Of a DNA stretch of 51,474 bases, positions 21,391-31,977 are shown piece by piece (positions within the stretch are counted from its first letter, which is position 1; every line of letters begins with the position of its first letter). A program made the translations under genes and the position numbers. The notes under the pieces were generated by a model. It saw only the letters and a list, made by a program, of their open reading frames with translations. It was not told the origin of the DNA and did no database searches. Source of the stretch: Basidiobolus meristosporus CBS 931.73 (lineage: Eukaryota > Basidiobolomycota > Basidiobolomycetes > Basidiobolales > Basidiobolaceae); NCBI GenBank assembly GCA_002104905.1, contig MCFE01000629.1, positions 1 through 51,474 of the forward strand. Direction: 5' to 3'.

Positions 21391-22317
21391 GTGGTAGCTT
21401 CCAGGGCAGAGTTATTGCCCAGATAAACCTTTCTTATGGGAATAGTCTTTCAGTTGCTGAACCAATCTGTTATACCACAAATATGCTGTGAAGCTCCCAA
21501 GTCAGTATACCATTCATTACTTTGGATACTTGCACTCTCTTGTACAATTACAAATAACTGTTCATCAATGGTTGTATGGTTTGCCTGCTACAGTTTCTGT
21601 TATTTGTTTGCTTGTTTCTTCTTACAGTAGTTGCAGCAACCAGGCTTTCTTTGGTTTTGTTGCTTTCCCTACTTTTCTGAGTGCCTTTCGAACTGAATAA
21701 AGCATTATCTTCATTTTTTGCTGCTTGATCATTACATCTGAGTTCTTCATGTAGAAGTCTTCCTTTGACATAGTGTAGAGTCAAATTGTCTTCTCTGCTT
21801 TCAAAAGAAAGTATGAGTGTCTCATACTTGTCTGGTAGGCTGCAAAGCAGACAGAATATCTTTTCTTCATCATCTACACCAGCATTTATACTGTAAAGTT
21901 CTTCTGCAAGTGTCTCCATTCTGGCAATGAGTTTTAGCATGTCATCATCTGGCTCCTTCCTCATGTTGAAGAGCTTTTGTTTTAAATAAATCTTGCTTGA
22001 TATTGAGTTTGCTCTAAAGATCTTCTCCAAGGATTCCCATGCTGCTTTGGCAGTATTTGAGGAATGGATTTGTCCAATGAAGGTATCTTGCACATTGATA
22101 CATATGGCATTAAAGGCCTTTCTCCCCTTTGCTTGAAACTTCTCCACTTCTTCTGCTGTTCCTTTGGGCTCAATTTCCTTTCCTGTTACTATATTCAAAA
22201 GCTTCCTTTCCTCAAGGTGGATCTGCACCTTGATTCTCCAAAGTCTGTAGTTCTTCCCATCAAACCTCTCCTTTAAAGGGAGATGTTTGTGTTGTTTTGT
22301 TTGCTGGTAGAAGTCAT
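21391..22317 (-). pseudogene. Copia-1 gag and protease start
   Basis: The ATG at 22,317 opens a short frame (TSTSKQNNTNISL) that stops. One base out of phase follow KERFDGKNYRLWRIKVQIHL and a 226-codon frame to 21,548 with NIVTGKEIEPKG, WESLEKIF and LLCSLPDKYETLIL, the UBN2/DUF4219-type capsid of copia gag. The expected zinc knuckle is not recognisable at the C-terminal end (about 21,660-21,560), which is Lys/Arg-rich. The early 1-base frameshift near 22,280 is probably inactivating. Sequence from 21,548 to 21,391 continues into protease and is cut by LTR-H2. Confidence 0.75.
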
Positions 22318-22340
22318 CTTTAGAATAGATTAATGCAATT

Positions 22341-22353
22341 GGGGCTCACAACC
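22341..22353 (-). other. Copia-1 primer-binding site
   Basis: The minus strand reads GGTTGTGAGCCCC directly after the LTR end. It differs by one base from GGTTATGAGCCCC in Copia-C, the complement of the initiator tRNA anticodon arm. Confidence 0.6.
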
Positions 22354-22720
22354 TGTTGCAATTTAAGTAGTAATTTGGATATAAGGAACCTATCAGGAAA
22401 TAGTGATAATTGTTGAACTGTTGTTTATTAATAAAGAAGCTCAGTATTTGTACCTGTGTAGAAGTAATACAGCTGTAACACTAAGTAAGGAGAGTTTCTC
22501 AATATTCAGGAGCATTCTGTAACAGTTTCAGGGTTAGTACATAATGTTAGTAATAGTGCTTATTTGACCTGACTATAGGGAAATAGTCATAAGATCATAG
22601 ATCTGAAGAGAGTGGCAAAGTTAGAGCTGTAAATTTGGCCCTCATTGACCAAGACTAGTCCAGAATTGCTCAGTGAATTCTTAGCTGCTGAATGATGCCC
22701 AATAGCCCAATATTTCCACA
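22354..22720 (-). repeat. Copia-1 5' LTR
   Basis: 367 bp, ending TATTTCCACA on the plus strand beside the GAAAC target duplication. See the partner at 17,384. Confidence 0.8.
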
Positions 22721-22725
22721 GAAAC

Positions 22726-25632
22726 CTCCCTCAAGAAGTCAGAAAATCAAGAATAGAAGTATGCTATGCAGCAAATCCTGGCCCAACAGCATTAGTTACT
22801 CCAGATCCTTAGCTAGCAGCAACAAGGAGTGACTACCATAGCCCAGAGCCAGCAAAACCCTGTCAAGAGCAGGTTTGGTGTGAGGGTCAACCAGTACCAG
22901 GATAGAGTTAATGAGAGCCTGGGAACTGTTTAAATATTGGACTACTTGGTATCATTCAGCAGCTAAAAGCTTACTTAGCAATTCTGGACTAGTCTATGTA
23001 GCACTATCCTACAGAACAAGTCTATTGCATAATAACTATGAAACTGTTGCAGCATGCTCCTGAATGTTGAGAGACCCTCCTTAATTGTTGCTACAGATGT
23101 ATTACTTCTATAAAGGTATAAATACTGAGCTTTTTTACAAATAAAGAACAGTTCAACTATACACTCCTTATATTCAAATTGCTTCTTTAATTGCAACCGT
23201 AACTTGGCTGTTCCAGATTGAAAAAGCTCTCAAGACCAAGGGAATTGCTCAAGAAAGCAGGTTGCACTATGCAACTTCTTGCAAAGCAGATGCAGCCTTA
23301 CAGCAGTACCACAACAAGATCAGTTCAGCCACCATAATGGGATGCTCTGCATTCTTTACCTGGGATGAGTTTGTGTAGGAAATTCAGGAGGCTTTTGAAT
23401 TGCACACTAGCAAACACTACAAAGAAGGAAGTTGGAGACAATCAGATATAAACAAATGGCTCAACAGTACACTTATGATTATGGATGTCTGCTTGCACAA
23501 ATTGAAAGAATGGACCCCTTGGATCAAGTAAAACACTTTATTGATGGGTTGAAAGAAAGAACTTGCAAGGAAGTGAATTATCAAAGACCCCAGACTATTG
23601 AAGCAGCCATCAAGATTGCCATTGACTATGACTCAGCTATGCTTGGAGTTAGGAAGCCCACAATGTAGAAACAGAGAGGCTATAATCACTATTTAAGGGG
23701 ACAATTAGATGCAGTGCCAATCAAATCAGATGCTAGGTAAGAGAATCTCACCTCAGAGGAGTGTAAGCAAAAAGGACCCTGCTTTAATTGCCGCAAGCAA
23801 GGTCATATTTCAAAGTACTACCAGCAGAGAAGAAATGGACACCAGTCAACAAGAACCTTTAACCATATTGAAGTCTTTGAGCATAATAACATGGATGATG
23901 AACTTGAAGAAGACTCAAAATTCACCTTCTATATGACAGAAAAATACATAACCCAGATGACTTCAAACTCAGGAAAGCTGTTATATTTGAATCAAGTAGC
24001 TAATGGACTACCTGCCAAGATCATGCTTGACTCAAAACCATCACATGAGTGCATGTCAGAGCAGTTTGCCTTGAAAGCTGTATTCAGCTTGGAACCCACC
24101 AAATCAATTTCAGTCTCAACAGCTGATTGGAACTCTCATATAATCAACCATACTACTCAGCCTGCAGGTATGAAAATAAATGACTATATAGTAGACCTAC
24201 ATGCCTCTATATATATGAACTGCAAGTTTTATCTTGTACTTGGAAAACCTGGCTATTTTGTTGTAATCCATGAATTAACTGGAGAACCCATGCTACTCAG
24301 ATCAAGCAAAGCAATAATACCTATCAGTTATTATCCACTAGACTGGATTTCTGCTTAGTCAATCACAGAATGTGGGAAACAAGAAAACTTAGCAAGGCAC
24401 AGTCTTGTAGGCACTTAAATAAGGTACCCCTATATTCCACATGACAGTATTACAGCAGGATTCTTCTACTTCAGTAGCCCAGAAAGTCCCAACTCTTTTG
24501 ACAGAATATTCATATATGTTGTCAGATGAACCTGTAAGCATACCACCAGTCAGAGATGTTGATCATGCAATTGACCCAGGAGATAATCCTCCAGTGAGTT
24601 AGACACCTTACACAATGAGTCCATTGGCGTTAGAAGAGCTGAAGAGATAAATATATCAATTATTTGATCAAGGATATATCAGGCCCAGCAAGTTGCGTTG
24701 GGGAGTGCCAGTGCTTTTTGTGAAAGAGAAGGTTGGAGCACACAAGATGTTTATTGACTACAGAGCCGTCAACTCAGTCATTGTGAAGAATAAGTACCCC
24801 ATACTTTGGATTGATGACCTTTTGGACCTCCTCAATGAAGCCACTATATTCAGCAAGATTGACCTCATGTCAGGATACAACCAGATTAGGGTGAAGCCAG
24901 AAGACATCCCTAAGACAGCATTCAGGACCAGTTATGGACATTACAAGTACTTAGTCATGAGTTTTAGACTCACCACTGCCCCTGCAACATTCATGACCCT
25001 GATGCAGACTGTCTTCCAGGAGTACTTAGACAGGCTTGTGGTAAGCTACCTTGACAACATATTGCTCTACAGAAAGACAGAAGAGGAACACTTGGTGCCC
25101 ATTGAAATGGTGCTGAAGAAGCTAAGAGAGAATAAACCTCATGGCAAGCTGCAAAGTGTGATTTCTTGATGGAACATATGGAATACATAGGATACATAGT
25201 GACTAGCACTGGTGCGGCCTTAGACCCCTAGAAGGCTGAAGTCATCAAGAATCTGAAGCAGCCCCATAGCAAAGCCAAATTCAGATTATTCCTTCAAATG
25301 GTTTCCTATTATTGGAGATTTGTTAAGTCCTTTACAAGTATTGCAGCACCTTTAGCCAAAATTCTCAAGAGAGACAAACCTTGCAATGTGACATAGCCTG
25401 TGTGACTGCCTTTCAAATGCTCAAGAATTAACTTGCTTAGCTACCCAGCTTAATAATCTTGGACTTCAGAAAAGAGTTACTCTGGGCACAAATGTTTTAG
25501 ATGATTCAATTGGTGGGGCACAGAGCCAAGAACCTGAGGAAAAGGACTACCCAGTTGCTTTTGAATCCAAGGTATTGAACTCAGGAGAACAAGACTATTC
25601 AGTGCATGAGAAGGAGGTGCTTGCCATAATAC
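22726..25632 (+). pseudogene. Gypsy-1 gag-protease-RT-RNase H, broken
   Basis: Ty3/gypsy polyprotein. Gag begins at about 22,745, is split by the solo copia LTR (22,927-23,198) and resumes with GIAQESRLHYA, YHNKISSATIMGC and TWDEFV. A zinc knuckle follows near 23,775-23,825 (CFNCRKQGHISKYY, last Cys lost). In the protease frame 23,891-24,358 the active-site DSG is DSK (LDSKPSHECMSEQFA). RT in 24,693-25,169 has WGVPVLFVKEK, MFIDYRAVN, FSKIDLMSGYNQIRV and FRTSYGHYKYLVM; the catalytic YxDD reads YLDN. RNase H is in fragments and is cut at 25,632 by Gypsy-2. Both catalytic centres are therefore mutated, on top of many stops. Confidence 0.8.
22927..23198 (+). repeat. Solo copia LTR inside Gypsy-1 gag
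   Basis: 272 bp from TGTTTAAATATTGG to TTGCAACC, matching the Copia-1 LTR in reverse but with its middle replaced by GCACTATCCTACAGAACAAG, a foldback-element end. It is flanked by GGAAC (22,922-22,926) and GTAAC (23,199-23,203), a 5-bp target duplication with one change. Joining the flanks restores the gag reading GTWLFQIEKA apart from a one-base difference. Confidence 0.75.
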
Positions 25633-26000
25633 TGTTACAAGTCTTGATATAAGAGTTGTAGAGGAATAAAGAGTTTAGCTAATATTGCATTCACTAAAAC
25701 TTGAACTGATTTTTATTGAGGTTCCAGCAGCTCCTCATATACATTTTGCCAGATCAATTGCTGACTAATTGTATTTCCTAATGTAGGCTGTGGCTGATGA
25801 CTCATTTGATTGCATCATCATCCCCAACAAGATCCTACTTCATATGTCTATTTCTGTCTGATAAGGATCCGCTGATTCATTTGCTGACCAATGCTATTGA
25901 TTTGATAGATAATACTATTGTACTGATAGGCTAAACATATGACTAATTGATTTGACCAAAAACTCATCCAACTAAAACGTTGAAGTAGTAGATTATAACA
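25633..26000 (-). repeat. Gypsy-2 3' LTR
   Basis: 368 bp, plus strand TGTTACAAGTCTTGATATAA to GATTATAACA, aligning with 28,992-29,351. Confidence 0.85.
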
Positions 26001-26010
26001 TTCTCCCCCA

Positions 26011-27200
26011 CTAAAGCTGAGAGGGTTCTCCTGAAACTCTTTTCTTGTGATACCAATATCTTGATGATTCAGTATTATCAGCAAGTCTTGCAAGCTTGAA
26101 TCTGTCCCTATGCATTAAGTCTTCCCAGTTATTGCCTTGTTTGTCATCAGTTGGTAAGCTGCAAATGGACATTCTCCAATGATCTTGAATAGTCCTGTCC
26201 ATTATGGCTCAAACTTCTTCCAAGTGTTATTTCTTAGCAATACAAAGTTGCCAACTTTCAATGCTTCTAGTGCTAGAGTCTTATCAAATCTCTGCTCCAT
26301 CTTTTCTGCACTTTGAGACACTTTGGTCTGTGCCTCTTGACATCTTTGTTCCAGCTACTGGTGTTTAATTGGCTGACTGAGTTCATATTCTAAGGTGTCT
26401 GTAAGCTTTGGTTGTGTGAGATCTCCTTGAATCCTTGCTTCACTTCCATACGCTAAGTGAAACGGCAATTGTTGAGTGGTGTTGTATACTATGGCTCTGC
26501 TTGCAAAGAGTGCTTGGTCTATATACTCATCCATCTACTGACAACTCCATTTGCATACTTGGTCAGCATTTCTCCAATTAATCCATTAAACTGCTCAGTG
26601 ACTCCATTAGTTCTGAGGTAATGGGCTACAGTTTTCAAGTGTTTAATCTACTGCATTTCCAGGTAAGCTTCCAATATCTTTGACATAGGTTTTGCACCTC
26701 TATTGGATAGAATCTCTACAAGGCATCCAAACTTCATAAGGATATCATGGTAGATGAAACCTGGAACTTCTTGCTCACTGGTTATAGGTATAGCTTTAGC
26801 AACTGGCCATTTGGTTGCATTGTCTACTGCTACTGGTAGTTGGAAGTCTTCAAATAAAGTCAATTCCCCATCTTTCAAATGGTCTTACCGGCTCCAAGGG
26901 AAAAAGTTCTGCAATTCTCTGTAGTTGGGCTTGATTGATTTGGCAATGTGGGCATGTTTTCACTAGCTTCACAATGACATGTTTGATGCTGGGTCACCAT
27001 GCTCTGGCATTCACAAGGCCATAGGTTCCTGCAATTCCAAGATGTCCAAATTCATTGTGTAGCTTATGTACTAAATCCAGGCAAGCAACATAAGGGCAAT
27101 AGGCAATAGGGCTTCCATCAACAATATGTTAGATTGTTTCATCCTGCACTACATATTTGCTGGCTTTGTCCCAGATTATCTTGATATCTTCACCTACCTT
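26011..27200 (-). pseudogene. Gypsy-2 integrase
   Basis: Ty3/gypsy integrase in broken frames. The zinc-binding CxxC region is near 26,960-26,930. Core pieces include LPVAVDNATKWPVAKAIPIT (26,830-26,770) and ILSNRGAKPMSKILEAYLEM (26,720-26,650), where the family has D-RG-F. The C-terminal tail at 26,202-26,011 reads DLMHRDRFKLARLADN and ends HKKRVSGEPSQL just before the polypurine tract, as in Gypsy-1 at about 31,590. Confidence 0.75.
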
Positions 27201-27213
27201 CATTAGGAATGGC

Positions 27214-27810
27214 TTAGTCCTCCAAGTACTTTAGTAATAGGCTAGGCCAATCTGATTCATGCCCCAAGTTGAGTTTTGCAACTTGTTCTAATCTTGATAA
27301 GGCATCAGCAACTGTGTTGTTTTTCTCAGGGCAGTAGATAATCTCCAAATCAAATTGCTGAATGTATTCACTCCATCTGTTCATTCTTCTAGAGAGTACT
27401 TTCTGAGTAAATGCATACTTGAGGGAGGCATGATCAATCTTCACAGGGCATATGACTCCTTCAATATAGCATCTCCATGTCTTCAAGCAGTGTATTATAA
27501 TAAGCATATCCTTCTCACGCACTGAATAGTTTTGTCCTGCTGAGTTCAGTTTCTTGAATTCAGAGGCAACTGGCTAGTTCTTTTCCTTGTGTTCTTGGCT
27601 CAGCACTCTGCCAATTGCGCATTCTGAAGCATCTGTGCACAGAGTAAACTCTTTCCTGAAGTCTGGGATTCTTAAGCTTGGTAGCTTAGCAAGTTCATTC
27701 TTGAGTGTCTGAGAGGCAGTCTCACAAGCTATGTTGCACTTGTAGGTATTGTCTTTCTTGAGGATATCAGTTAAAGGGCCTGCAATACTTGCAAAGGACT
27801 TGACAAATCT
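27214..27810 (-). pseudogene. Gypsy-2 RNase H
   Basis: RNase H of Ty3/gypsy type. The frame 27,522-27,214 reads EKDMLIIIHCLKTWRCYIEG, FTQKVLSRRMNRW and IIYCPEKNNTVADALSRLEQ, with the conserved N-x-VADALSR end block. The upstream part (27,810-27,523) is open only in pieces. Confidence 0.8.
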
Positions 27811-28284
27811 TCAATAATAGGAGACCATTCCAAGGAGTGATCTGAGTTCTGCTATGCTCTGGGTCTGCTTCAGATTCTTGATAACTTCAACCTTCTTGGG
27901 GTCAAAGGTTACTCCTGCGCTGGTCACTATGTGTTCTAGATATTCAATGTGCTCCTTGAAGAAGTCACACATGGGTAGCTTTCCTGAGATTGAAGTCATC
28001 TGGGATGGGTCTTCTTCTGTCATATAGAAGGTGTGTTCTGAGTCTTCTTCAAGTTCATCCTCCATGTTAATATGCTCCAGGGCTTCAATATGATGAAAGG
28101 CTCTGGATAGCTGGTTTCCATTTCTTTTCTGAGGGCAGTACTTTGCAATATGTCCCTGCTGGTGGCAATTAAAGCAAAGTCCTTTCTTCTTACATTCTTC
28201 TGTGGTAGGATTCTTCTGCATAGCATTTATTTCCATAGGCACTGCTTCTGATTGTCTTCTTTCATAGCATCTCTGATTAGTCAT
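27811..28284 (-). CDS. Gag zinc-knuckle fused to RT thumb (deletion product)
   Basis: A 157-codon open frame. Residues about 37-50 form an intact retroviral-type zinc knuckle, CFNCHQQGHIAKYC (C-x2-C-x4-H-x4-C). After the acidic linker DELEEDSEHTFYMTEED comes GKLP, and then, with no protease or RT palm, CDFFKEHIEYLEHIVTSAGV and PKKVEVIKNLKQTQSIAELR, the RT C-terminal region of Ty3/gypsy. Gypsy-1 places these segments about 1.2 kb apart. The junction lies in AAAGCT, shared by both sides, so a short-homology deletion is likely. It overlaps the gag ORF by 4 bp. Probably not functional, though the frame is open; the stop (TGA) replaces Arg/Trp in YY-RF. Confidence 0.6.
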   Translation of the reverse strand: MTNQRCYERRQSEAVPMEINAMQKNPTTEECKKKGLCFNCHQQGHIAKYCPQKRNGNQLSRAFHHIEALEHINMEDELEEDSEHTFYMTEEDPSQMTSISGKLPMCDFFKEHIEYLEHIVTSAGVTFDPKKVEVIKNLKQTQSIAELRSLLGMVSYY

Positions 28285-28841
28285 TGTGGGCTTCCAACTC
28301 CATACATAGCTGAGTCACAGTCAATGGCAATCTTGATGGCTTCTTCAATAGGCTGAGGACTTTGATAATTCACTTCCTTACAAGTTATTTCTTTCAACCC
28401 ATTAATGAGGTATTCAACATGATTCAGAGGGTCTATTCTTTCTGCTTGTCCCAGTGGATATCTATATTCATAGAAGTACTCTTGGACCATTCCTTTCTGT
28501 CTGAATGTCTTCAACTTTCTTATTAATAGTGTCTGTTGCTTAGGGGGTTCAAAGGCATCCTGAATTTCCAACACAAACTCATCCCAGGTAGAGATTGTAG
28601 AGCAACCCATCAGAGTGGCTGATCTGATCTTGTTGTGGTACCACTGTAAAGCTGCATCTGCCAGGTAAAAGGCTGCATAATGTAACTTGCTTTCTGGACC
28701 ATTTCCCTTAGCCTTGAAAGCTTCTTCAATCTTGAAGAGCCAATTTCCCAGGTTTTCATTGACTCTACCATGGTACTGGTTGACCTTCACACTGAAGTTG
28801 CTCTTGAAAGGGTTTTGCTGGCTTTGGGCCTTGGTGGGCAT
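28281..28841 (-). CDS. Gypsy-2 gag, N-terminal ORF
   Basis: 186 codons: PFKSNFSVKVNQYHGRVNE, LFKIEEAFKAKG, LQWYHNKIRSATLMG and DEFVLEIQDAFEPP. This is the retrotransposon-gag capsid fold region of Ty3/gypsy, with a helix-rich, Lys/Glu-rich make-up. It stops just before the zinc-knuckle ORF with an ATGA overlap. The same stop position occurs in Gypsy-1 (after VRKPTM), so the break is either ancestral or a programmed site. It starts 151 bp inside the 5' LTR. It is the best preserved gag of this family here. Confidence 0.7.
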   Translation of the reverse strand: MPTKAQSQQNPFKSNFSVKVNQYHGRVNENLGNWLFKIEEAFKAKGNGPESKLHYAAFYLADAALQWYHNKIRSATLMGCSTISTWDEFVLEIQDAFEPPKQQTLLIRKLKTFRQKGMVQEYFYEYRYPLGQAERIDPLNHVEYLINGLKEITCKEVNYQSPQPIEEAIKIAIDCDSAMYGVGSPQ

Positions 28842-28991
28842 TCCTTGTGCTGCTGGCTAACGATCTGGAGTAACTGTTGCTGCTGGGCCAGGATTTGTTG
28901 CATAGCATTCTTTCATTCTTGATTTTTGGACATCTTGAGGGAAGCTTCTTCTTTCTTTGGGAGGGAGGTTTCTGGTTATTGCTAAAATCAA

Positions 28992-29351
28992 TGTTACAAG
29001 TCTTGATATAAAAGTTGTAGAGGAATAGGGAGTTTAGCTAGTATTGCGTTCACTAAAACTTGAAGTGATATTTATTGAGGTTCCAGCAGCTCCTTGTATA
29101 CATTTTGCCAGATCAATTGCTGACTAATTGTATTTCCTAATGTAGGCTATGGCTGATGACTCATTTGATTGCATCATCATCTCCGATAAGATCTTACTTA
29201 ATACATCTATTGAATGGATCTGCTGATTCATTTGCTGACTAATGCTATTGATTTGATAGATAATACTGATATACTGATAGGCTAAACATATAACTAATTG
29301 ATTTGACTAAAAACTGATCTAACTTGAATATTCAAGCAGTAGATCATAACA
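28992..29351 (-). repeat. Gypsy-2 5' LTR
   Basis: 360 bp. On the minus strand its end is followed by TTGATTTTAGCAATAACC, a decayed form of the TTGGTAGCAGCAATAACC primer site. Confidence 0.85.
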
Positions 29352-31598
29352 ATTCACTACTTGAAGACCTGGAGACACTACTTTGAAGGTATCAAGTGCA
29401 CTGTGGGAACTAATCATGCCTTACCCAGGTATATATTTACCAACAAGGTTCTATCCAGAAGAATGACAAGATGGAGTGATTTCATTTGGCAACTTGACTT
29501 GGGGATTGTCTACTGCCTGGGAAAAACAACACGGTTGCTGATGCCTTTTCAAGACTAGAATAAGTGGCACAACTCAACTTGGTGCATGAATCAGATTGAC
29601 CTAGCCCATTACCAAAGTACTTAGAGGACCTAGCCATTCCTGATGAAGTGGACATAGAGTTCAAGAAGATAATTCATGGTAATGCTAGCAAATATGTGGT
29701 ACAGGATGAAACACTCTACAAAATTTTTGATGGAAGCCCTACTGCTGGTTGCCCTTATGTTGCTTGCCTGGATTTAATAGACTTGTTCTGTTGGATAGTG
29801 CCACATTGAGCCATGAGTGCCAAATGATGCCATAGTGTGCCAGAGAGGCCAATTGAGCCTCTACCTGGCCACAGGGTGTGAAACATAGCTCCGCATCTTC
29901 ACGCAAGGCAGCCCCTGTGTTTCACCCATTGTGTTGGAGAAAATCCATTTTTTGACCTTTTTTTTTGGATCAATGTTGTGCAGGATATGTTAGAGCACAA
30001 GCAGATTGAAGATATGCATCTGGTACTCAATACCCATGGCACTCTGAATCTAGCTCCAGTAGCTTGTATCATGTCACAAAAATGAATGGCACTATCTTGG
30101 TCCACTGGTACTATCTGGCACTATAAGTGCTTTGTATAGATCTTACTTTAGGGCTAATATTTAAATATAGTGCCAGATAGTACCAGTGGACCAAGATAGT
30201 GCCATTCATTTTTGTGACATGATACAAGCTACTGGAGCTAGATTCAGAGTGCAATGGGTATTGAGTACCAGATGCATATCTTCAGTTCTCCTGTGCTCTT
30301 ACACATCCTGAGCTACATTGATCCACAAAAAAAGGTCAAAAAATGGATTTTCTCCTGCGCAATGGGTGAAACACAGGGGCTGCTTTACATGAAGATGCAG
30401 AGCTATGTTTCACACTCTGTGGCCAAGTGTAGGCTCACTTGACCTCTCTGGCACACTATGGCAGCATTTGGCACTCATGGCTCAATGTGGCACTATCCAA
30501 CGGAACAAGTCTAATACATAAGCTACACAATGGATGTGGGCATCTTGGAATTGAAGTAGGCTATATAGCCTTGTGAAAGCCATAGCATGGTGGCCCAGAA
30601 TGAAACAAGATATTGAGAAGCTGGTGAAAACATGCCCAAATTGCAAAATCAACCAAGGCCACCTACAGCAAATGCTGGACTCTTTACTCTGGAGCCTGTA
30701 AGACCATTTGAGAGATGGGGGATTGACTTTATTGGAAGACTGCCAACCACTAGGAAATGCAACTGTTGGATCCCTGTAGCAATTGTCCATGCCCCTAAAT
30801 GGCTAGTGGTTAAAACTGTTGCTATAGCCAGTTAACAAGATGTTGCAAGTTTCAACTACCAAGAGATTGTTATGAAGTCAGAATGCCCTGTAAAGATTTT
30901 ATTCAATTTTGGAGCAAACTTTATGGAAAAGATATTGGTAGCTTGCCTGGAAACACAGCAGATCAAACACTTGGAAACTTTGCCATATCACCCTAGAACT
31001 AGTGGAATTGCTGAGTGGTTTAATGGACTATTTGGAAAAATGCTGACCAAATATGCAAATGCAGCTGTCAGCTGATGGAATGAGAATACAGACCCAGCAC
31101 TTTTTTTGTGCAGAGTTAGAGTAGACCACACCACCCAACAATTGCCATTTTACTTAGTGTATGGATGTGAACCAAGGATTCCTGGATATCTCACATAACC
31201 AAAGCTTACAGACACCTTAGAAGATGAACTCAGTTGGCAAAGTAGACACTAGCAACTGGAACAACAATGTCAAGAGGCACAGGCCAAAGTATCTCAAAGT
31301 GCAGAAAAGATGAAGCAGAGATTTGATAAGACTATGTTGCCAGAAGCATTGATGTTTGGGAACTTTGTATTGCTGTGAAACAACAATGGGAAGAAGTTTG
31401 AGCTACAATGGATAGGACCTTTCAAGATCATCAGAGAGTGTCCATTTACAACTTACCAACTGGTAGATAAAAAAGGTAATTTTCAGGAAGATTTAGTCCA
31501 TAGAGACAGACTCAAGCTTGCAAGGCTTGTTAACAATACTGAACCATTGAGATACTCTTATCACAAGAAAAGAGATTCAAGAGAACCCTCTCAAATTT
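29352..31598 (+). pseudogene. Gypsy-1 RNase H end and integrase, split by FB-2
   Basis: Resumes Gypsy-1 after Gypsy-2: KTWRHYFEG, FTNKVLSRRMTRWSDFIWQL, YCLGKTT (29,361-29,558). The integrase N-terminal zinc module is split by FB-2 between LDL and IHKLHNGCGHLGIE (30,512 onward); CPNCKINQ follows. The core reads ERWGIDFIGRLPTTRKCN (first Asp kept), ILFNFGANFMEKILVACLE (second Asp is Asn) and YHPRTSGIAEWFNGLFGKML (Glu kept). The tail PFKIIRECPFTTYQLVDKKG and DLVHRDRLKLARLVNN ends REPSQ just before the polypurine tract TAGTAGGGGAGAC. Dead through stops and the catalytic change. Confidence 0.8.
29780..30511. mobile_element. Foldback element FB-2, complete
   Basis: 732 bp, almost entirely palindromic: two arms of about 345 bp around a roughly 40-bp centre. 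Ends are GACTTGTTC...GAACAAGTC. It is flanked by a perfect 5-bp target duplication TAATA (29,775-29,779 and 30,512-30,516). Removing the element and one TAATA restores the gypsy integrase codons for LDLIHKLHNG at the family length. It has no coding capacity. Arm-to-arm similarity is high, so RNA across it would fold into one long hairpin. Confidence 0.85.
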
Positions 31599-31610
31599 AG
31601 TAGGGGAGAC

Positions 31611-31977
31611 TATTAAGATCTACTGCTTGAATGTCTAAGTTAGATCAATGTTTAGTCAAATGAATTAGTCTTATGTATGGCCTATCAGTATGTCAGTTTT
31701 ATCTATCAAGTCAGTATTATGAATCAGCAGATGAATCCTTAGATCCTTGTCAGACAGAAATAGATATATTAAGTACAATCTAATTGGGTAATGATGATAC
31801 AATCAATTTAGTCATCAGCCACAACCAACATTAGGGTATACAATTAGTCAGCAACTGATCTGCCAATGTAAATAAGGAGCTACTAGAACCTCAATAAAAA
31901 TCAGCTCAAATTTTAGTGAATGCAATACTAGCTAAACTCTTTATTCCTCTACAACTATTATACCAAGACTTGTAGCA
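31611..31977 (+). repeat. Gypsy-1 3' LTR
   Basis: 367 bp from TATTAAGATCTACTGC to AGACTTGTAGCA, aligning with 16,972-17,336. The polypurine tract TAGTAGGGGAGAC precedes it. Unusually, a primer-binding site and gag leader follow instead of flanking DNA. Confidence 0.75.

Larger units (their letters stand above)
17384..22720 (-). mobile_element. Copia-1, near-complete Ty1/copia element nested in Gypsy-1
   Basis: The element spans two LTRs (17,384-17,751 and 22,354-22,720) and is flanked by a perfect 5-bp target duplication, GAAAC at 17,379-17,383 and 22,721-22,725. Joining the flanks restores the Gypsy-1 leader as it reads at 31,990-32,060. It is transcribed leftwards: primer site at 22,353, gag, protease remnant, integrase, RT, then a purine-rich tract (GTGGGGGAG, minus strand) against the left LTR. 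A 1,069-bp solo LTR of another family splits it at 20,322-21,390. RNase H is almost entirely deleted. Frameshifts and stops make it defective. Confidence 0.85.
25633..29351 (-). mobile_element. Gypsy-2, internally deleted gypsy element nested in Gypsy-1
   Basis: Two LTRs (25,633-26,000 and 28,992-29,351) bound 2,991 bp of leftward coding sequence in the order gag, RT end, RNase H, integrase. It splits Gypsy-1 RNase H: the left flank ends ...GCCATAATAC and the right flank resumes ATTC... TTGAAGACCTGG, which together restore the IIH-LK-TW reading. The target duplication is decayed (AATAC against ATTC). Protease and most of RT are missing through an internal deletion. A purine tract GTGGGGGAGAA (minus strand) adjoins the left LTR. 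Confidence 0.85.
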
